This document shows positions 46,852 to 55,698 of a stretch of 64,000 nt of DNA, piece by piece; within the stretch, counting starts at the first letter, position 1; every line of letters starts with the position of its first letter. The DNA lies in the NCBI RefSeq assembly GCF_003121295.1, contig NZ_PHNC01000017.1, forward strand, positions 57,328 to 121,327, written 5' to 3'. Position numbers and translations under genes: made by a program. Origin of the DNA: Streptomyces orinoci. Lineage in GTDB: Bacteria; Actinomycetota; Actinomycetes; Streptomycetales; Streptomycetaceae. The notes beneath the pieces are model-generated. The model did not search any database, had not been told where the DNA came from, and saw only the letters and a list, made by a program, of their open reading frames with translations.

Positions 46852-47241
46852 ATGAATGAGGTGGGGATCGCATTGATCGCGGCCGGTTCGGCCCTGGCGG
46901 GCAGTTTTATCACCGGCTGGTTCAGCCGGAGCGCCGCCCGGCTGACGCTGGACGCCCAGCAGGCCGCCCGGGTGCTGGAGCTGCGGCGGCAGAGCTATGC
47001 GCGCTTTCTGGAGGCGGCGGAGGTCCGGCTGCTGGCCCGCCGCACCGGCGAGGGCCAGGGCATGGACCGCTTTGAGCTCCAGCGGGCGCTGGGCGCGGTG
47101 GTTCTGGAGGGCCCGCCGCAAGTGGTGGGCGCCGCCCGGCGGATGGCCGATTCGCTGCGGCGCGAGGGCTCGCCCGACGAGCTGGAGGAGGCCCGGGAGG
47201 CGTTTGTGAGGGCGGCTCAGCAAGCCCTGGAAATGGCGTAA
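46852..47241 (+). CDS. small membrane-anchored hypothetical protein
   Basis: ATG 46852 gives 129 residues. Residues 4-24 form one membrane helix (VGIALIAAGSALAGSFITGW). The rest is a charged, largely helical cytosolic part with predicted coiled-coil character (ELRRQSYARFLEAAEV, DELEEAREAFVRAAQQ). The family is unknown to me. It is divergent from the GT-B-like gene with about 120 bases between starts. Confidence 0.65.
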   Translation: MNEVGIALIAAGSALAGSFITGWFSRSAARLTLDAQQAARVLELRRQSYARFLEAAEVRLLARRTGEGQGMDRFELQRALGAVVLEGPPQVVGAARRMADSLRREGSPDELEEAREAFVRAAQQALEMA

Positions 47242-47337
47242 CGGACGACACAGCGGTGGCTGATGAGATTGACAGGGGGCCGCCGCACCGCGAACCTGAC
47301 TGGCCGGTAATAATTCCTGAACCCCTCGGAGGCATGG

Positions 47338-48222
47338 GTGACAGAGGTACGCCACAATGGCGGGCGGTACGGCAAGGCGCTGGCGGCGGTCGGCGCGGCC
47401 ACGGCCCTGGCGGCCGGTGCCGCCGCACCCACGATGGCCATGACGGCCACCGGCGGCGAGCGCTATGTCGCCCTCGGCGACTCCTACACCTCCGGGCCGG
47501 GCATCCCCCAGCAGACCGGTGGGGACTGTGCCCGCTCCAGCGTCAACTACCCTTCGCTGACCGCCAAGAAGCTGCGGCAGAAGTCCTTCCGGGATGTCAG
47601 CTGCAGCGGTGCCACCACCGCCGACATGTGGCAGGCGCAGGGCGCCAACGCCCCGCAGCTCAACGCGCTCGGCAAGGGCACCCGGCTGGTGACCGTGGGC
47701 ATCGGCGGCAATGACGTCGGCTTCGGCGAGATCATCCGCACCTGTGCGCAGCTGTCCGTCAGCGACCCCGCCGGCGACCCGTGCCGCAAGCAGTACACCG
47801 AGAGCGGCACCGACGAGCTGACCGGGCGGATCAATGACACCGCCCCCAAGATCGCCAAGGTGCTGGCCGCCATCCACCAGCGCGCCCCCAAGGCCAAGGT
47901 GGTACTGGTCGGTTACCCGTCGATCATGCCCGACAACGGGGTGGGCTGCTTCCCCAATGTGCCGATCGCCGCCGGTGATGTGTCCTATCTGCGGGACACC
48001 GAGAAGAAGCTCAACGCGATGCTCCAGGAGCAGGCGGGCAAGGCGCACATCCGCTTCGCCGACACCTACCGGGCCACGGTCGGCCATGATGTCTGCCGGC
48101 CGGCGGCCGGCCGCTGGATCGAGGGCGCCCAGCCGAGCCGTCCGGCCGCTCCCTTCCACCCCAACGCGGATGGTGAGCAGGCGATGAGCCGCCCGGTGAT
48201 CTCCCAGGCCCGCGCCCGCTGA
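47338..48222 (+). CDS. secreted SGNH-family esterase/lipase
   Basis: GTG 47338 preceded by cggagg gives 294 residues. A signal peptide ends near AAAPTMAMTATGG. SGNH blocks: YVALGDSYTSGPG (Ser), CSGATTADM (Gly), VGIGGNDVGF (Asn) and PFHPNADGE (Asp/His). Six cysteines suggest three disulfides as in the Streptomyces coelicolor SGNH lipases and S. rimosus lipase. It hydrolyses ester lipids outside the cell. It differs from the 606-residue SGNH enzyme at 32331-34151 in having no accessory region. Confidence 0.9.
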   Translation: MTEVRHNGGRYGKALAAVGAATALAAGAAAPTMAMTATGGERYVALGDSYTSGPGIPQQTGGDCARSSVNYPSLTAKKLRQKSFRDVSCSGATTADMWQAQGANAPQLNALGKGTRLVTVGIGGNDVGFGEIIRTCAQLSVSDPAGDPCRKQYTESGTDELTGRINDTAPKIAKVLAAIHQRAPKAKVVLVGYPSIMPDNGVGCFPNVPIAAGDVSYLRDTEKKLNAMLQEQAGKAHIRFADTYRATVGHDVCRPAAGRWIEGAQPSRPAAPFHPNADGEQAMSRPVISQARAR

Positions 48223-48224
48223 AC

Positions 48225-48340
48225 CACGCGGGCCGGTTGGGCAACGCCGGGTGCCCCACCAGGGGTGCGGGGCACTGTGCATCATGCGGCTCCGCCGTGT
48301 GGGCGCGACCAGCCACCGATGGCCCGCACATGAAAGGTGA
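48225..48340 (+). repeat. Streptomyces-type intergenic repeat, copy 2 (partial)
   Basis: Contains gcggctccgcc and gggcgcgaccagccaccgat followed by ggcccgcac. This matches the core of the element at 61604-61675 but lacks the gggaactgcg part. It fills most of the gap between the SGNH and gamma-glutamyltransferase genes; a mutual promoter follows to 48499. Confidence 0.6.
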
Positions 48341-48499
48341 CCGCCAGGTGTGGGGCTGCTTCACCAAGCGCATCGCAACAGCACCGCACCCGGCGCCGCG
48401 CAGCCCGGCGCACGCGGGACGCGCCCAACACCCCATATCTGTCGGCGAACGGCGCCGGCCGAGTAGGCTCCGGGGCCCGTTCGCCGACAGGAGGCTGTG

Positions 48500-50326
48500 A
48501 TGGTCCGAACCAGATCACCCCGACGCCGACAACTGCCCGTCCTGGCCGCAACGGCGGCCCTGGTGGCCGGAGTCGGGGTAGCACCCGGTGCCCTGGCCCA
48601 GGCCGCAACGGCCGCGCCGCCGCCCGCCAAATCACCGCTGGCCATAGGAAACGGCGGCGCGGTGGCCAGCGTTGACGCCGACGCCTCGGCGGCCGGCCTG
48701 GAAGTGCTGCGCAAGGGCGGCAACGCGGTGGACGCGGCCGTGGCCACCGCCGCCGCGCTGGGCGTCACCGAGCCCTATTCGGGCGGGATCGGCGGTGGCG
48801 GCTACTTCGTCTACTACAACGCCAAGTCCCATAAGGTGCTCACCATCGACGGGCGGGAACGCGCCCCGCTGACCGCAGGCCGGGACCTCTTCCTGGACCA
48901 CGGCAAGCCGCTGGCCTTCGATGACGCGGTCACCAGTGGACTGAGCGTGGGCGTCCCCGGTACGCCCGCCACCTGGGACACCGCGCTGCGGTCCTGGGGC
49001 AGCAGGCCGCTGGCCGACGTGCTGAAGCCCGCCGAGCGGCTGGCCCGCAAGGGCTTCACGGTGGACGAGACCTTCCGCAAGCAGACCGCCGACAACGCCA
49101 AGCGCTTCAAGGACTTCCCGGCCACCGCCCGGCTCTTCCTGCCCGGCGGCAAACCGCCGGCCGTCGGCTCCACCCTCAAGAACCCCGATCTGGCCCGCAC
49201 TTACCAGCTGCTGGGCCGCAAGGGCATCGGGGCCGTCTACGGCGGCGAGATCGGGCGCGATCTGGTCAGGACCGTACGCAAGCCCCCGGTGGACCCCAGG
49301 TCGGGCCGCAACGCCCGGCCCGGCGGGCTGACCGAGCGCGATCTGCGCGCCTATACGGTCCAGCGGCCCGCACCCACCCACACCACCTACCGGGGCCGGG
49401 ATGTGTACGGCATGGCGCCGTCCTCCTCCGGCGGCACCGCCATCGCCGAGGCCCTCAATATCCTGCAGAAGCGCGGGAACCTCGGCAAGGTGGACCAAGT
49501 CACCTATCTCCAGCGCTATTTGGAGGCCAGCCGGATCGCCTTCGCCGACCGCAACCGCTGGATCGGCGACCCGGCCCAGGAGAAGGTGCCCACCACGGCG
49601 CTGACCTCCCAGCGGTTCGCCGCCTCCCGGGCCTGCCTGGTGGACGACCACCAGGCGCTGACCAGTCCGCTGGCGCCCGGTGACCCGTACCACCCGGCCC
49701 CCTGCGCCAGGCAGGGCCGGCCCGCGCCCACGCCCTATGAGGGGCAGCAGACCACGCATATGACCGTGGCCGACAAGTGGGGCAATGTGGTGGCCTACAC
49801 CTTCACCATCGAGCAGACCGGCGGCAGCGGGATCACCGTTCCCGGCCGGGGCTTCCTGCTCAACAATGAGCTGACCGACTTCTCCTTCGTACCGGTCACC
49901 CCGGGGGTGCACGACCCCAACCTGCCGGGTCCGGGCAAGCGGCCCCGCTCGTCCATCTCGCCCACCATTGTGCTCCGGCACGGGAAGTTCGACTTCGCCA
50001 TCGGCTCGCCGGGCGGCGCCACCATCATCACCACCGTGCTGCAGACCTTCCTCAACCATGTGGACCGGGGCATGCCGCTGGTGGACGCGATCGCCGCGCC
50101 GCGCGCCAGCCAGCGCAACGCCGCCGCCACCGAGCTGGAGCCCGCGCTGTGGAACAGCAGGCTGCGCGGCCAACTCCAGGACAGAGGCCAGGTGTTCAAG
50201 CAGAATCCGGAGATCGGGGCCGCCACCGGCGTCCAGCGGCTGCCGGACGGCCGGTGGCTGGCCGCCGCCGAGAAGGTACGGCGTGGCGGCGGCTCGGCCA
50301 TGGTGGTCAGTCCGGCAAGGCGTTGA
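48500..50326 (+). CDS. ggt: secreted gamma-glutamyltransferase
   Basis: ATG 48500 with aggagg five bases upstream gives 608 residues. The Sec signal ends near PGALAQAATA. The large-subunit start GNGGAVASVDADASAAGLEVL is typical. The autocleavage/nucleophile Thr is in EGQQTTHMTVADKWGN near residue 417. SPTIVLRHGKF and GSPGGATIITTV complete the small subunit. It cleaves gamma-glutamyl bonds of glutathione-like compounds outside the membrane. Its last seven codons come from a 33-bp duplication shared with the neighbour's 3' end. Confidence 0.93.
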   Translation: MVRTRSPRRRQLPVLAATAALVAGVGVAPGALAQAATAAPPPAKSPLAIGNGGAVASVDADASAAGLEVLRKGGNAVDAAVATAAALGVTEPYSGGIGGGGYFVYYNAKSHKVLTIDGRERAPLTAGRDLFLDHGKPLAFDDAVTSGLSVGVPGTPATWDTALRSWGSRPLADVLKPAERLARKGFTVDETFRKQTADNAKRFKDFPATARLFLPGGKPPAVGSTLKNPDLARTYQLLGRKGIGAVYGGEIGRDLVRTVRKPPVDPRSGRNARPGGLTERDLRAYTVQRPAPTHTTYRGRDVYGMAPSSSGGTAIAEALNILQKRGNLGKVDQVTYLQRYLEASRIAFADRNRWIGDPAQEKVPTTALTSQRFAASRACLVDDHQALTSPLAPGDPYHPAPCARQGRPAPTPYEGQQTTHMTVADKWGNVVAYTFTIEQTGGSGITVPGRGFLLNNELTDFSFVPVTPGVHDPNLPGPGKRPRSSISPTIVLRHGKFDFAIGSPGGATIITTVLQTFLNHVDRGMPLVDAIAAPRASQRNAAATELEPALWNSRLRGQLQDRGQVFKQNPEIGAATGVQRLPDGRWLAAAEKVRRGGGSAMVVSPARR

Positions 50327-50369
50327 TCGCGTCCAAGGTGGTCAGTCCAGCAAGGCGATGATCGCGTCC
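50302..50369. repeat. 33-bp imperfect tandem duplication at two gene ends
   Basis: 50302-50334 and 50337-50369 are identical at 31 of 33 positions. Copy 1 encodes the ggt C-terminus (VVSPARR, stop). Copy 2 contains the antisense of the isochorismatase-like gene's last codons and stop. Confidence 0.85.
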
Positions 50370-50896
50370 GTGGTGTCGGTCTCGGCCAGCCGGGGCAGGA
50401 TCCGGGTCACACTGACCCGGTGTGTCTCGGGGTCGAGATCGGTCACCGCGTCGGTGGCGACCGTCACGTGATAGCCGTGCTCATGGGCGGCGCGGGCGGT
50501 GGACTCCACTCCAATGCTGGTCGCGATGCCCGCGAGCACAATCTGCGTCACCCCCCGGCGGCGCAGCTGGAGGTCCAGGTCGGTGGCGTGGAAGGCGCCC
50601 CAGGTGTGCTTGGTGACCACGATGTCACCGTCCTGGCGCCCCAGTTCGGGCCGCAGTTCGGCGAAGTCGGCCGGCGGTTCGCCCTGGCGCGGCGGCATCT
50701 CGGTGCGGCCCGGGGCGCCGGGGCCGGTCACCCGCACCAGCACCACGGGCAGGCCGTGGGCACGGAAGGCGGCGGCCAACCGGGCGCCGCGCGCCACGAT
50801 CTCCTCGGCGGGGTGGACGGTGGGCAGGGCGGTGATGCCCTTCTGCAGGTCGATCAGGACCAGGGCGGTCCGGGGATCAAGAGTGGTAGCAGGCAT
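50342..50896 (-). CDS. isochorismatase-fold hydrolase lacking the nucleophilic Cys
   Basis: ATG 50896 gives 184 residues. The conserved Asp is in LVLIDLQKG and the Lys in VVTKHTWGAFH. At the nucleophile position, where amidases of this fold have Cys in xGxxTxxCVxxTA, it reads AGIATSIGVESTARAA with Gly. That matches true isochorismatases and many uncharacterised members rather than Cys amidases. It is divergent from the pyrimidine operon; a 30-bp palindrome lies 18 bases upstream of its start. Confidence 0.85.
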   Translation of the reverse strand: MPATTLDPRTALVLIDLQKGITALPTVHPAEEIVARGARLAAAFRAHGLPVVLVRVTGPGAPGRTEMPPRQGEPPADFAELRPELGRQDGDIVVTKHTWGAFHATDLDLQLRRRGVTQIVLAGIATSIGVESTARAAHEHGYHVTVATDAVTDLDPETHRVSVTRILPRLAETDTTDAIIALLD

Positions 50897-50914
50897 GGCG
50901 CCACCGTAGAAGGT

Positions 50915-50944
50915 AAACAGGAAAGCTTGCAAGTTTTCCTGTTT
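50915..50944. promoter_or_regulatory. 30-bp near-perfect palindrome upstream of isochorismatase-like gene
   Basis: AAACAGGAAA (50915-50924) pairs with TTTCCTGTTT (50935-50944), and the centre contains CTTGCAAG. Only one base pair is mismatched across 30 bp. The AT content is striking in this genome. It is 18 bases from the minus-strand start and 157 bases from the plus-strand operon. Confidence 0.7.
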
Positions 50945-51101
50945 GTTTTCTGAAGGGCGCGGCGGTCTTGCCCCGGCGGATCACCCGGATCTACGGTCGG
51001 CATCCCACGTGGTCTACGCGTGTCAGCCCGGCTGAACACCGGGCTGGAGCCGGACCGCGTCCCGGCTGAACCCCGGCTGAGTCCCGGCGAAGGAGCAGCT
51101 A

Positions 51102-51944
51102 GTGAACCAAGTCCTCCGCGCCGCCCTGGTCCAGGCCACCTGGACCGGCGACACCGAGTCGATGATCGCCAAGCATGAGGAGCACGCCCGGGCGGCCGCC
51201 GCCCAGGGCGCCAAGGTGATCGGCTTCCAGGAAGTCTTCAACGCCCCCTACTTCTGCCAGGTGCAGGACGACGAGCACTACCGCTGGGCCGAACCCGTCC
51301 CGGACGGCCCCACGGTGACCCGGATGCGGCAACTGGCCCGGGGGACCGGCATGGTGATCGTTGTGCCGGTGTTCGAGGCCGAGTCCTCCGGCTTCTACTA
51401 CAACACCGCCGCCGTCATCGACGCCGACGGCAGCTATCTGGGCAAGTACCGCAAGCATCACATCCCCCAAGTCAAGGGATTCTGGGAGAAGTTCTACTTC
51501 CGGCCCGGCAATCTGGGCTGGCCGGTGTTCGACACCGCCGTGGGCCGGGTCGGCGTCTATATCTGCTACGACCGCCACTTCCCCGAGGGCTGGCGGCAAC
51601 TGGGCCTGGGCGGCGCCCAGCTGGTCTACAACCCCTCCGCCACCTCCCGCGGCCTGTCCGGCTACCTCTGGAAGCTGGAACAGCCCGCCGCCGCCGTGGC
51701 CAATGAGTACTTCATCGCCGCCATCAACCGGGTGGGACGGGAGGAGTACGGCGACAACGACTTCTATGGCACCTCCTACTTTGTCGATCCGCGCGGCCAG
51801 TTGGTGGGCGAGCCCGCCAGCGACACCAAGGAGGAACTCCTGGTGCGCGACCTGGACTTCGGCCTGATCGAGCAGGTGCGCCGGCAGTGGGCCTTCTACC
51901 GCGACCGCAGGCCGGACGCCTATCAGGGACTGGTGCAGCCATGA
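51102..51944 (+). CDS. nitrilase-superfamily amidohydrolase, probable beta-ureidopropionase
   Basis: GTG 51102 with gaaggagc gives 280 residues. The Glu-Lys-Cys triad is visible: GFQEVFNAPYFCQ, YRKHHIPQVKGFWEK and VYICYDRHFPEG. The last two resemble beta-ureidopropionases and N-carbamoyl-amidases. It would hydrolyse N-carbamoyl-beta-alanine to beta-alanine, CO2 and ammonia. It is the first gene of a coupled operon; its stop overlaps the aminotransferase start (ATGA). Confidence 0.9.
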   Translation: MNQVLRAALVQATWTGDTESMIAKHEEHARAAAAQGAKVIGFQEVFNAPYFCQVQDDEHYRWAEPVPDGPTVTRMRQLARGTGMVIVVPVFEAESSGFYYNTAAVIDADGSYLGKYRKHHIPQVKGFWEKFYFRPGNLGWPVFDTAVGRVGVYICYDRHFPEGWRQLGLGGAQLVYNPSATSRGLSGYLWKLEQPAAAVANEYFIAAINRVGREEYGDNDFYGTSYFVDPRGQLVGEPASDTKEELLVRDLDFGLIEQVRRQWAFYRDRRPDAYQGLVQP

Positions 51945-53221
51945 CCGCCCCGCTGCACCAGCGCCACCGGGCCGTGCTGCCCCAGTGGCTCGCCCTGTAC
52001 TACCGTGAGCCGCTGGAGCTCACCCATGGCGAGGGACGCCATGTCTTCGACGCCCAGGGGCGGCGCTATCTGGACTTCTTCGGCGGCATCCTCACCACCA
52101 TGACCGCCCACGCCCTGCCCGAGGTCACCAAGGCCATCGCCGACCAGGCCGGGCGGATCCTGCACACCTCCACCCTCTACCTCGACCGCCATATGGTCGA
52201 ACTGGCCGAGCGGATCGCCGCCCTCTCCGGCATCCCCGACGCCCGGGTCTTCTTCACCACCTCCGGCACCGAGGCCAATGACGCCGCCCTGCTGCTGGCC
52301 ACCACCCACCGGCGCTCCAACCAGATCCTGGCGATGCGCAACAGCTACCACGGCCGTTCCTTCTCCACCGTCGGCATCACCGGCAACTCGGCCTGGTCGC
52401 CCACCAGTCTGTCCCCGCTGCAGACCCTCTACCTCCATGGCGCGGTGCGCTCCAGCGGCCCGTACGCCCACCTGGACGACCGGCGCTTTATCGAGGCCTG
52501 TGTGGCCGACCTGGAGGACATGCTGGGCCAGGCACACGGCAATGTCGCCGCGCTGATCGCCGAACCGGTGCAGGGCGTGGGCGGGTTCACCGCCCCGCCG
52601 GACGGGCTGTACGCCGCCTTCCGCCAAGTCCTCGACCGGCACGGCATCCTATGGATCAGCGACGAGGTGCAGACCGGCTGGGGCCGTACCGGCGACCACT
52701 TCTGGGGCTGGCAGGCGCACGCCGGCAATGGGCCGCCCGACCTGCTGACCTTCGCCAAGGGCATCGGCAACGGCATGGCCATCGGCGGGGTGGTGGCCCG
52801 TGCCGAGGTCATGAACTGCCTGGAGGCCAACTCCATCTCCACCTTCGGCGGCAGCCCCGTCACCATGGCGGCCGGGCTGGCCAACCTCGGCCATCTGCTG
52901 GAGAACGACCTCCAGGGCAATGCCCGCCGGGTCGGTGGCCTGCTGCTGGAACGGCTGCGCGCGGCCGCCGCCGGGCTGGCGGTGGTACGCGAGGTACGCG
53001 GCCGGGGCCTGATGATCGGCGTGGAACTGGCCGGCGCCGAGGCGGCCGGCGAAGCCCTGGAAGTGGCCCGGGAACAGGGCCTGTTGATCGGCAAGGGCGG
53101 CCGGGCGGGCAATGTACTGCGCATCGCCCCGCCGATGTCGCTCACGGTGGCGGAGGCCGAGGAGGGCGCCGCCCTGCTGGAACGCACACTGCGGCAGGTG
53201 GACGGAGGGGAGCGGGCATGA
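51941..53221 (+). CDS. class III PLP-dependent aminotransferase
   Basis: The protein has 426 residues. SGTEANDAALLLATTHRRS, WISDEVQTGWGRTGDHFWG and the PLP Lys in LLTFAKGIGNGMAIGG show the class III (AGXT2/omega-amino acid) fold. In this context it probably transfers the amino group of beta-alanine or 3-aminoisobutyrate to a keto acid, giving malonate or methylmalonate semialdehyde. Those are MmsA substrates, a possible link to the operon at 1360-6793. It overlaps both neighbours by 4 bp. Confidence 0.88.
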   Translation: MTAPLHQRHRAVLPQWLALYYREPLELTHGEGRHVFDAQGRRYLDFFGGILTTMTAHALPEVTKAIADQAGRILHTSTLYLDRHMVELAERIAALSGIPDARVFFTTSGTEANDAALLLATTHRRSNQILAMRNSYHGRSFSTVGITGNSAWSPTSLSPLQTLYLHGAVRSSGPYAHLDDRRFIEACVADLEDMLGQAHGNVAALIAEPVQGVGGFTAPPDGLYAAFRQVLDRHGILWISDEVQTGWGRTGDHFWGWQAHAGNGPPDLLTFAKGIGNGMAIGGVVARAEVMNCLEANSISTFGGSPVTMAAGLANLGHLLENDLQGNARRVGGLLLERLRAAAAGLAVVREVRGRGLMIGVELAGAEAAGEALEVAREQGLLIGKGGRAGNVLRIAPPMSLTVAEAEEGAALLERTLRQVDGGERA

Positions 53222-54609
53222 GCAGGACCCTGATCCGCGGCGGGCTGGTGATCACCTCCGCCGAGGAGCTGCGCGCGGAGGTGCTCACCGAGGACGGCAG
53301 GGTGGCGGCGCTGGCCGCCCCGGACAGCACCATCGCCCAGGGCTGGACGGCCGACCGGGTCATCGACGCCACCGGGAAATATGTCATTCCGGGCGGAGTT
53401 GATGTCCATACCCACTTCGACCTGCCCTTCGGCGGCACCGCCTCCTCCGACGACTTCACCACCGGCACCCGGGCCGCCGCCTGGGGCGGCACCACCACCG
53501 TGGTGGACTTCGCGGTGCAGTCCCGCGGCCGCGCCCTGCGCGAGGGCCTGGACGCCTGGCATGCCAAGGCCGAGGGCAACTGCTCGGTGGACTACGGCTT
53601 CCATATGATCCTCTCCGACGTCAACGAGGGCACCCTCAAGGAGATGGACCAGCTGGTGGCCGAGGGCTGCACCAGCTTCAAGCTCTTTATGGCCTACCCC
53701 GGGGTCTTCTACAGCGACGACGGCCAGATCCTCCGCGCCATGCAACGCGCCGCCGGCAACGGCGGGTTGATCATGATGCATGCGGAGAACGGCCCGGCCA
53801 TCGATGTCCTGGTGGAACAGGCGCTGGCCGCCGGCCACACCGAGCCCCGCTATCACGGCGAGGTCCGCAAGGCACTGCTGGAGGCCGAGGCCACCCACCG
53901 GGCCATCCAGCTGGCCAGGGTGGCCGGCGCCCCGCTGTATGTGGTGCATGTCTCGGCCCAGGAGGCGGTCGCCGAACTCGCCCGCGCCCGGCGCCTGGGA
54001 CTGCCGGTCTTCGGCGAGACCTGCCCGCAGTACCTCTTCCTGTCCACCGACAACCTCGCCGAACCGGACTTCGAGGGAGCCAAGTACGTCTGCTCCACAC
54101 CGCTGCGGCCCCGCGAACACCAGGCGGCGCTCTGGCGCGGGCTGCGAACCGGTGACCTCCAGGTGGTCTCCACCGACCACTGCCCCTTCTGCTTCTCCGG
54201 GCAGAAGGAACTGGGCCGGGGCGACTTCTCCAAGATCCCCAATGGGCTGCCGGGCGTGGAGAACCGGATGGACCTGCTCCACCAGGCGGTGGTGGACGGC
54301 CATATCAGCCGCCGCCGCTGGATCGAGATCGCCTGCGCCGCCCCGGCCCGGATGTTCGGCCTGCCCGGCAAGGGCACCATCGCCCCCGGCGCGGACGCCG
54401 ATATCGTCATCTACGACCCGCACACCGAACAGACCCTCTCCGCCGCCACCCACCATATGAACGTGGACTACTCGGCGTACGAGGGCAAACGGGTCACCGG
54501 CCGGGTGGAGACCGTCCTCTCCCGGGGCGAAGTCATCCTCGACCGGGGGAAGTTCACCGGCCGCCCCGGCCACGGCCGCTACCTCCCCCGCACCCCCGTC
54601 TCGCGGTAA
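53218..54609 (+). CDS. hydA: dihydropyrimidinase (hydantoinase)
   Basis: ATG 53218 overlaps the upstream stop by 4 bp and gives 463 residues. The binuclear metal site is complete: VDVHTHFDL, carboxylated Lys in TSFKLFMAYPG, MMHAEN, YVVHVSAQ and STDHCPF. It opens dihydrouracil, dihydrothymine or hydantoins to N-carbamoyl amino acids, which the nitrilase gene product then hydrolyses. Tandem CGCACCAAC repeats and the F420-type gene follow. Confidence 0.94.
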   Translation: MSRTLIRGGLVITSAEELRAEVLTEDGRVAALAAPDSTIAQGWTADRVIDATGKYVIPGGVDVHTHFDLPFGGTASSDDFTTGTRAAAWGGTTTVVDFAVQSRGRALREGLDAWHAKAEGNCSVDYGFHMILSDVNEGTLKEMDQLVAEGCTSFKLFMAYPGVFYSDDGQILRAMQRAAGNGGLIMMHAENGPAIDVLVEQALAAGHTEPRYHGEVRKALLEAEATHRAIQLARVAGAPLYVVHVSAQEAVAELARARRLGLPVFGETCPQYLFLSTDNLAEPDFEGAKYVCSTPLRPREHQAALWRGLRTGDLQVVSTDHCPFCFSGQKELGRGDFSKIPNGLPGVENRMDLLHQAVVDGHISRRRWIEIACAAPARMFGLPGKGTIAPGADADIVIYDPHTEQTLSAATHHMNVDYSAYEGKRVTGRVETVLSRGEVILDRGKFTGRPGHGRYLPRTPVSR

Positions 54610-54611
54610 AG

Positions 54612-54662
54612 CGCACCAACGACCGCACCAACGCGCACCAAACCGCACCAACTCGCACCAAC
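54612..54662 (+). repeat. five CGCACCAA(C) direct repeats
   Basis: Copies start at 54612, 54624, 54634, 54644 and 54654, spaced 10-12 bp and so nearly on one helix face. They fill the gap between hydA and the next gene, ending just before its Shine-Dalgarno. Confidence 0.85.
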
Positions 54663-54682
54663 TCGCAAAAGGAGCCCCTGCC

Positions 54683-55678
54683 TTGGACTTCGGCCTCGTA
54701 CTGCAGACCGACCCGCCCGCCTCGGCCGTGGTGGAGCTGATGCGCCGCGCCGAGCGGTGCGGCTTCCGATACGGCTGGACCTTTGACTCGGCCGTGCTGT
54801 GGCAGGAGCCATTCGTCATTCACAGCCGGATCCTGGAACACACCGAGCGGCTGATCGTCGGCCCCATGGTCACCAACCCCTCCACCCGCACCCCGGAGGT
54901 CACCGCCTCCACCTTCGCCACCCTCAACGACATGTACGGCAACCGCACCGTCTGCGGCATCGGACGGGGCGACTCGGCGATGCGGGTGGCCGGGCGCAGG
55001 CCCAACACCCTGGCGGTGCTGCGGGACGCCATCCGTGTCATCCGCGACCTCGCCGAGGGCCGGGAGGCCGAGGTCGGCGGCACGGCGCTGCGGCTGCCCT
55101 GGGTACGCGACGGGCGGCTGCCGGTGTGGATGGCCGCGTACGGTCCCAAGGCGCTGGCCCTGGCCGGGCAGGAGGCGGACGGCCTCATCCTCCAGCTCGC
55201 GGACCCGTATCTGACCGAGTGGATGGTCAAGGCGGTACGCACTGCGGCGGCGGAGGCGGGGCGCGACCCCTCCTCGGTCACCATCTGCGTGGCCGCCCCC
55301 GCCTATGTCGGGGACGACCTGGCGCACGCCCGTGAGCAGTGCCGGTGGTTCGGCGGGATGGTCGGCAACCATGTCGCGGACCTGGTGGCCCGGTACGGGG
55401 AGGGGGGCGCGGTACCGGCCGAACTCACCGCCTATGTGAAGGGCCGGCAAGGGTATGACTACTCCCACCACGGACGGGCCGGGAACCCGTCCACCGACTT
55501 CGTTCCCGATGACATCGTGGACCGGTTCTGTGTACTGGGCCCGGTGTCCGCGCATATCGAACGGCTCTCGGCCCTACGGGAGCTGGGCGTGGACCAGTTC
55601 GCGGTGTACGCGATGCACGATGCGCGGGAATCGACGATCGACGCCTATGGCAAGGCGGTGATTCCCGCGCTGGGATAG
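54683..55678 (+). CDS. F420-dependent luciferase-like oxidoreductase (TIGR03842-like)
   Basis: TTG 54683 is the likely start because aaaaggag lies eight bases upstream and the protein then begins (M)DFGLVLQTDPPASAVVELM. It has 331 residues of the LLM TIM-barrel class. RLIVGPMVTNPSTRTPEVTA, GRGDSAMRVAGRRP and VWMAAYGPKALALAGQEADG are flavin/F420-family blocks. I recall the TIGR03842 family as linked to pyrimidine or hydantoin gene sets. In this operon it could carry out the reduction normally made by dihydropyrimidine dehydrogenase; that is inference. Confidence 0.82.
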   Translation: MDFGLVLQTDPPASAVVELMRRAERCGFRYGWTFDSAVLWQEPFVIHSRILEHTERLIVGPMVTNPSTRTPEVTASTFATLNDMYGNRTVCGIGRGDSAMRVAGRRPNTLAVLRDAIRVIRDLAEGREAEVGGTALRLPWVRDGRLPVWMAAYGPKALALAGQEADGLILQLADPYLTEWMVKAVRTAAAEAGRDPSSVTICVAAPAYVGDDLAHAREQCRWFGGMVGNHVADLVARYGEGGAVPAELTAYVKGRQGYDYSHHGRAGNPSTDFVPDDIVDRFCVLGPVSAHIERLSALRELGVDQFAVYAMHDARESTIDAYGKAVIPALG

Positions 55679-55698
55679 GGAATTGCGCCCCCGCACGC

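Noticed and set aside
54612..54662. Possible CRISPR or origin iterons
   Set aside because: Repeats are 8-9 bp with 1-3 bp between them, inside an operon, with no cas or replication gene nearby.
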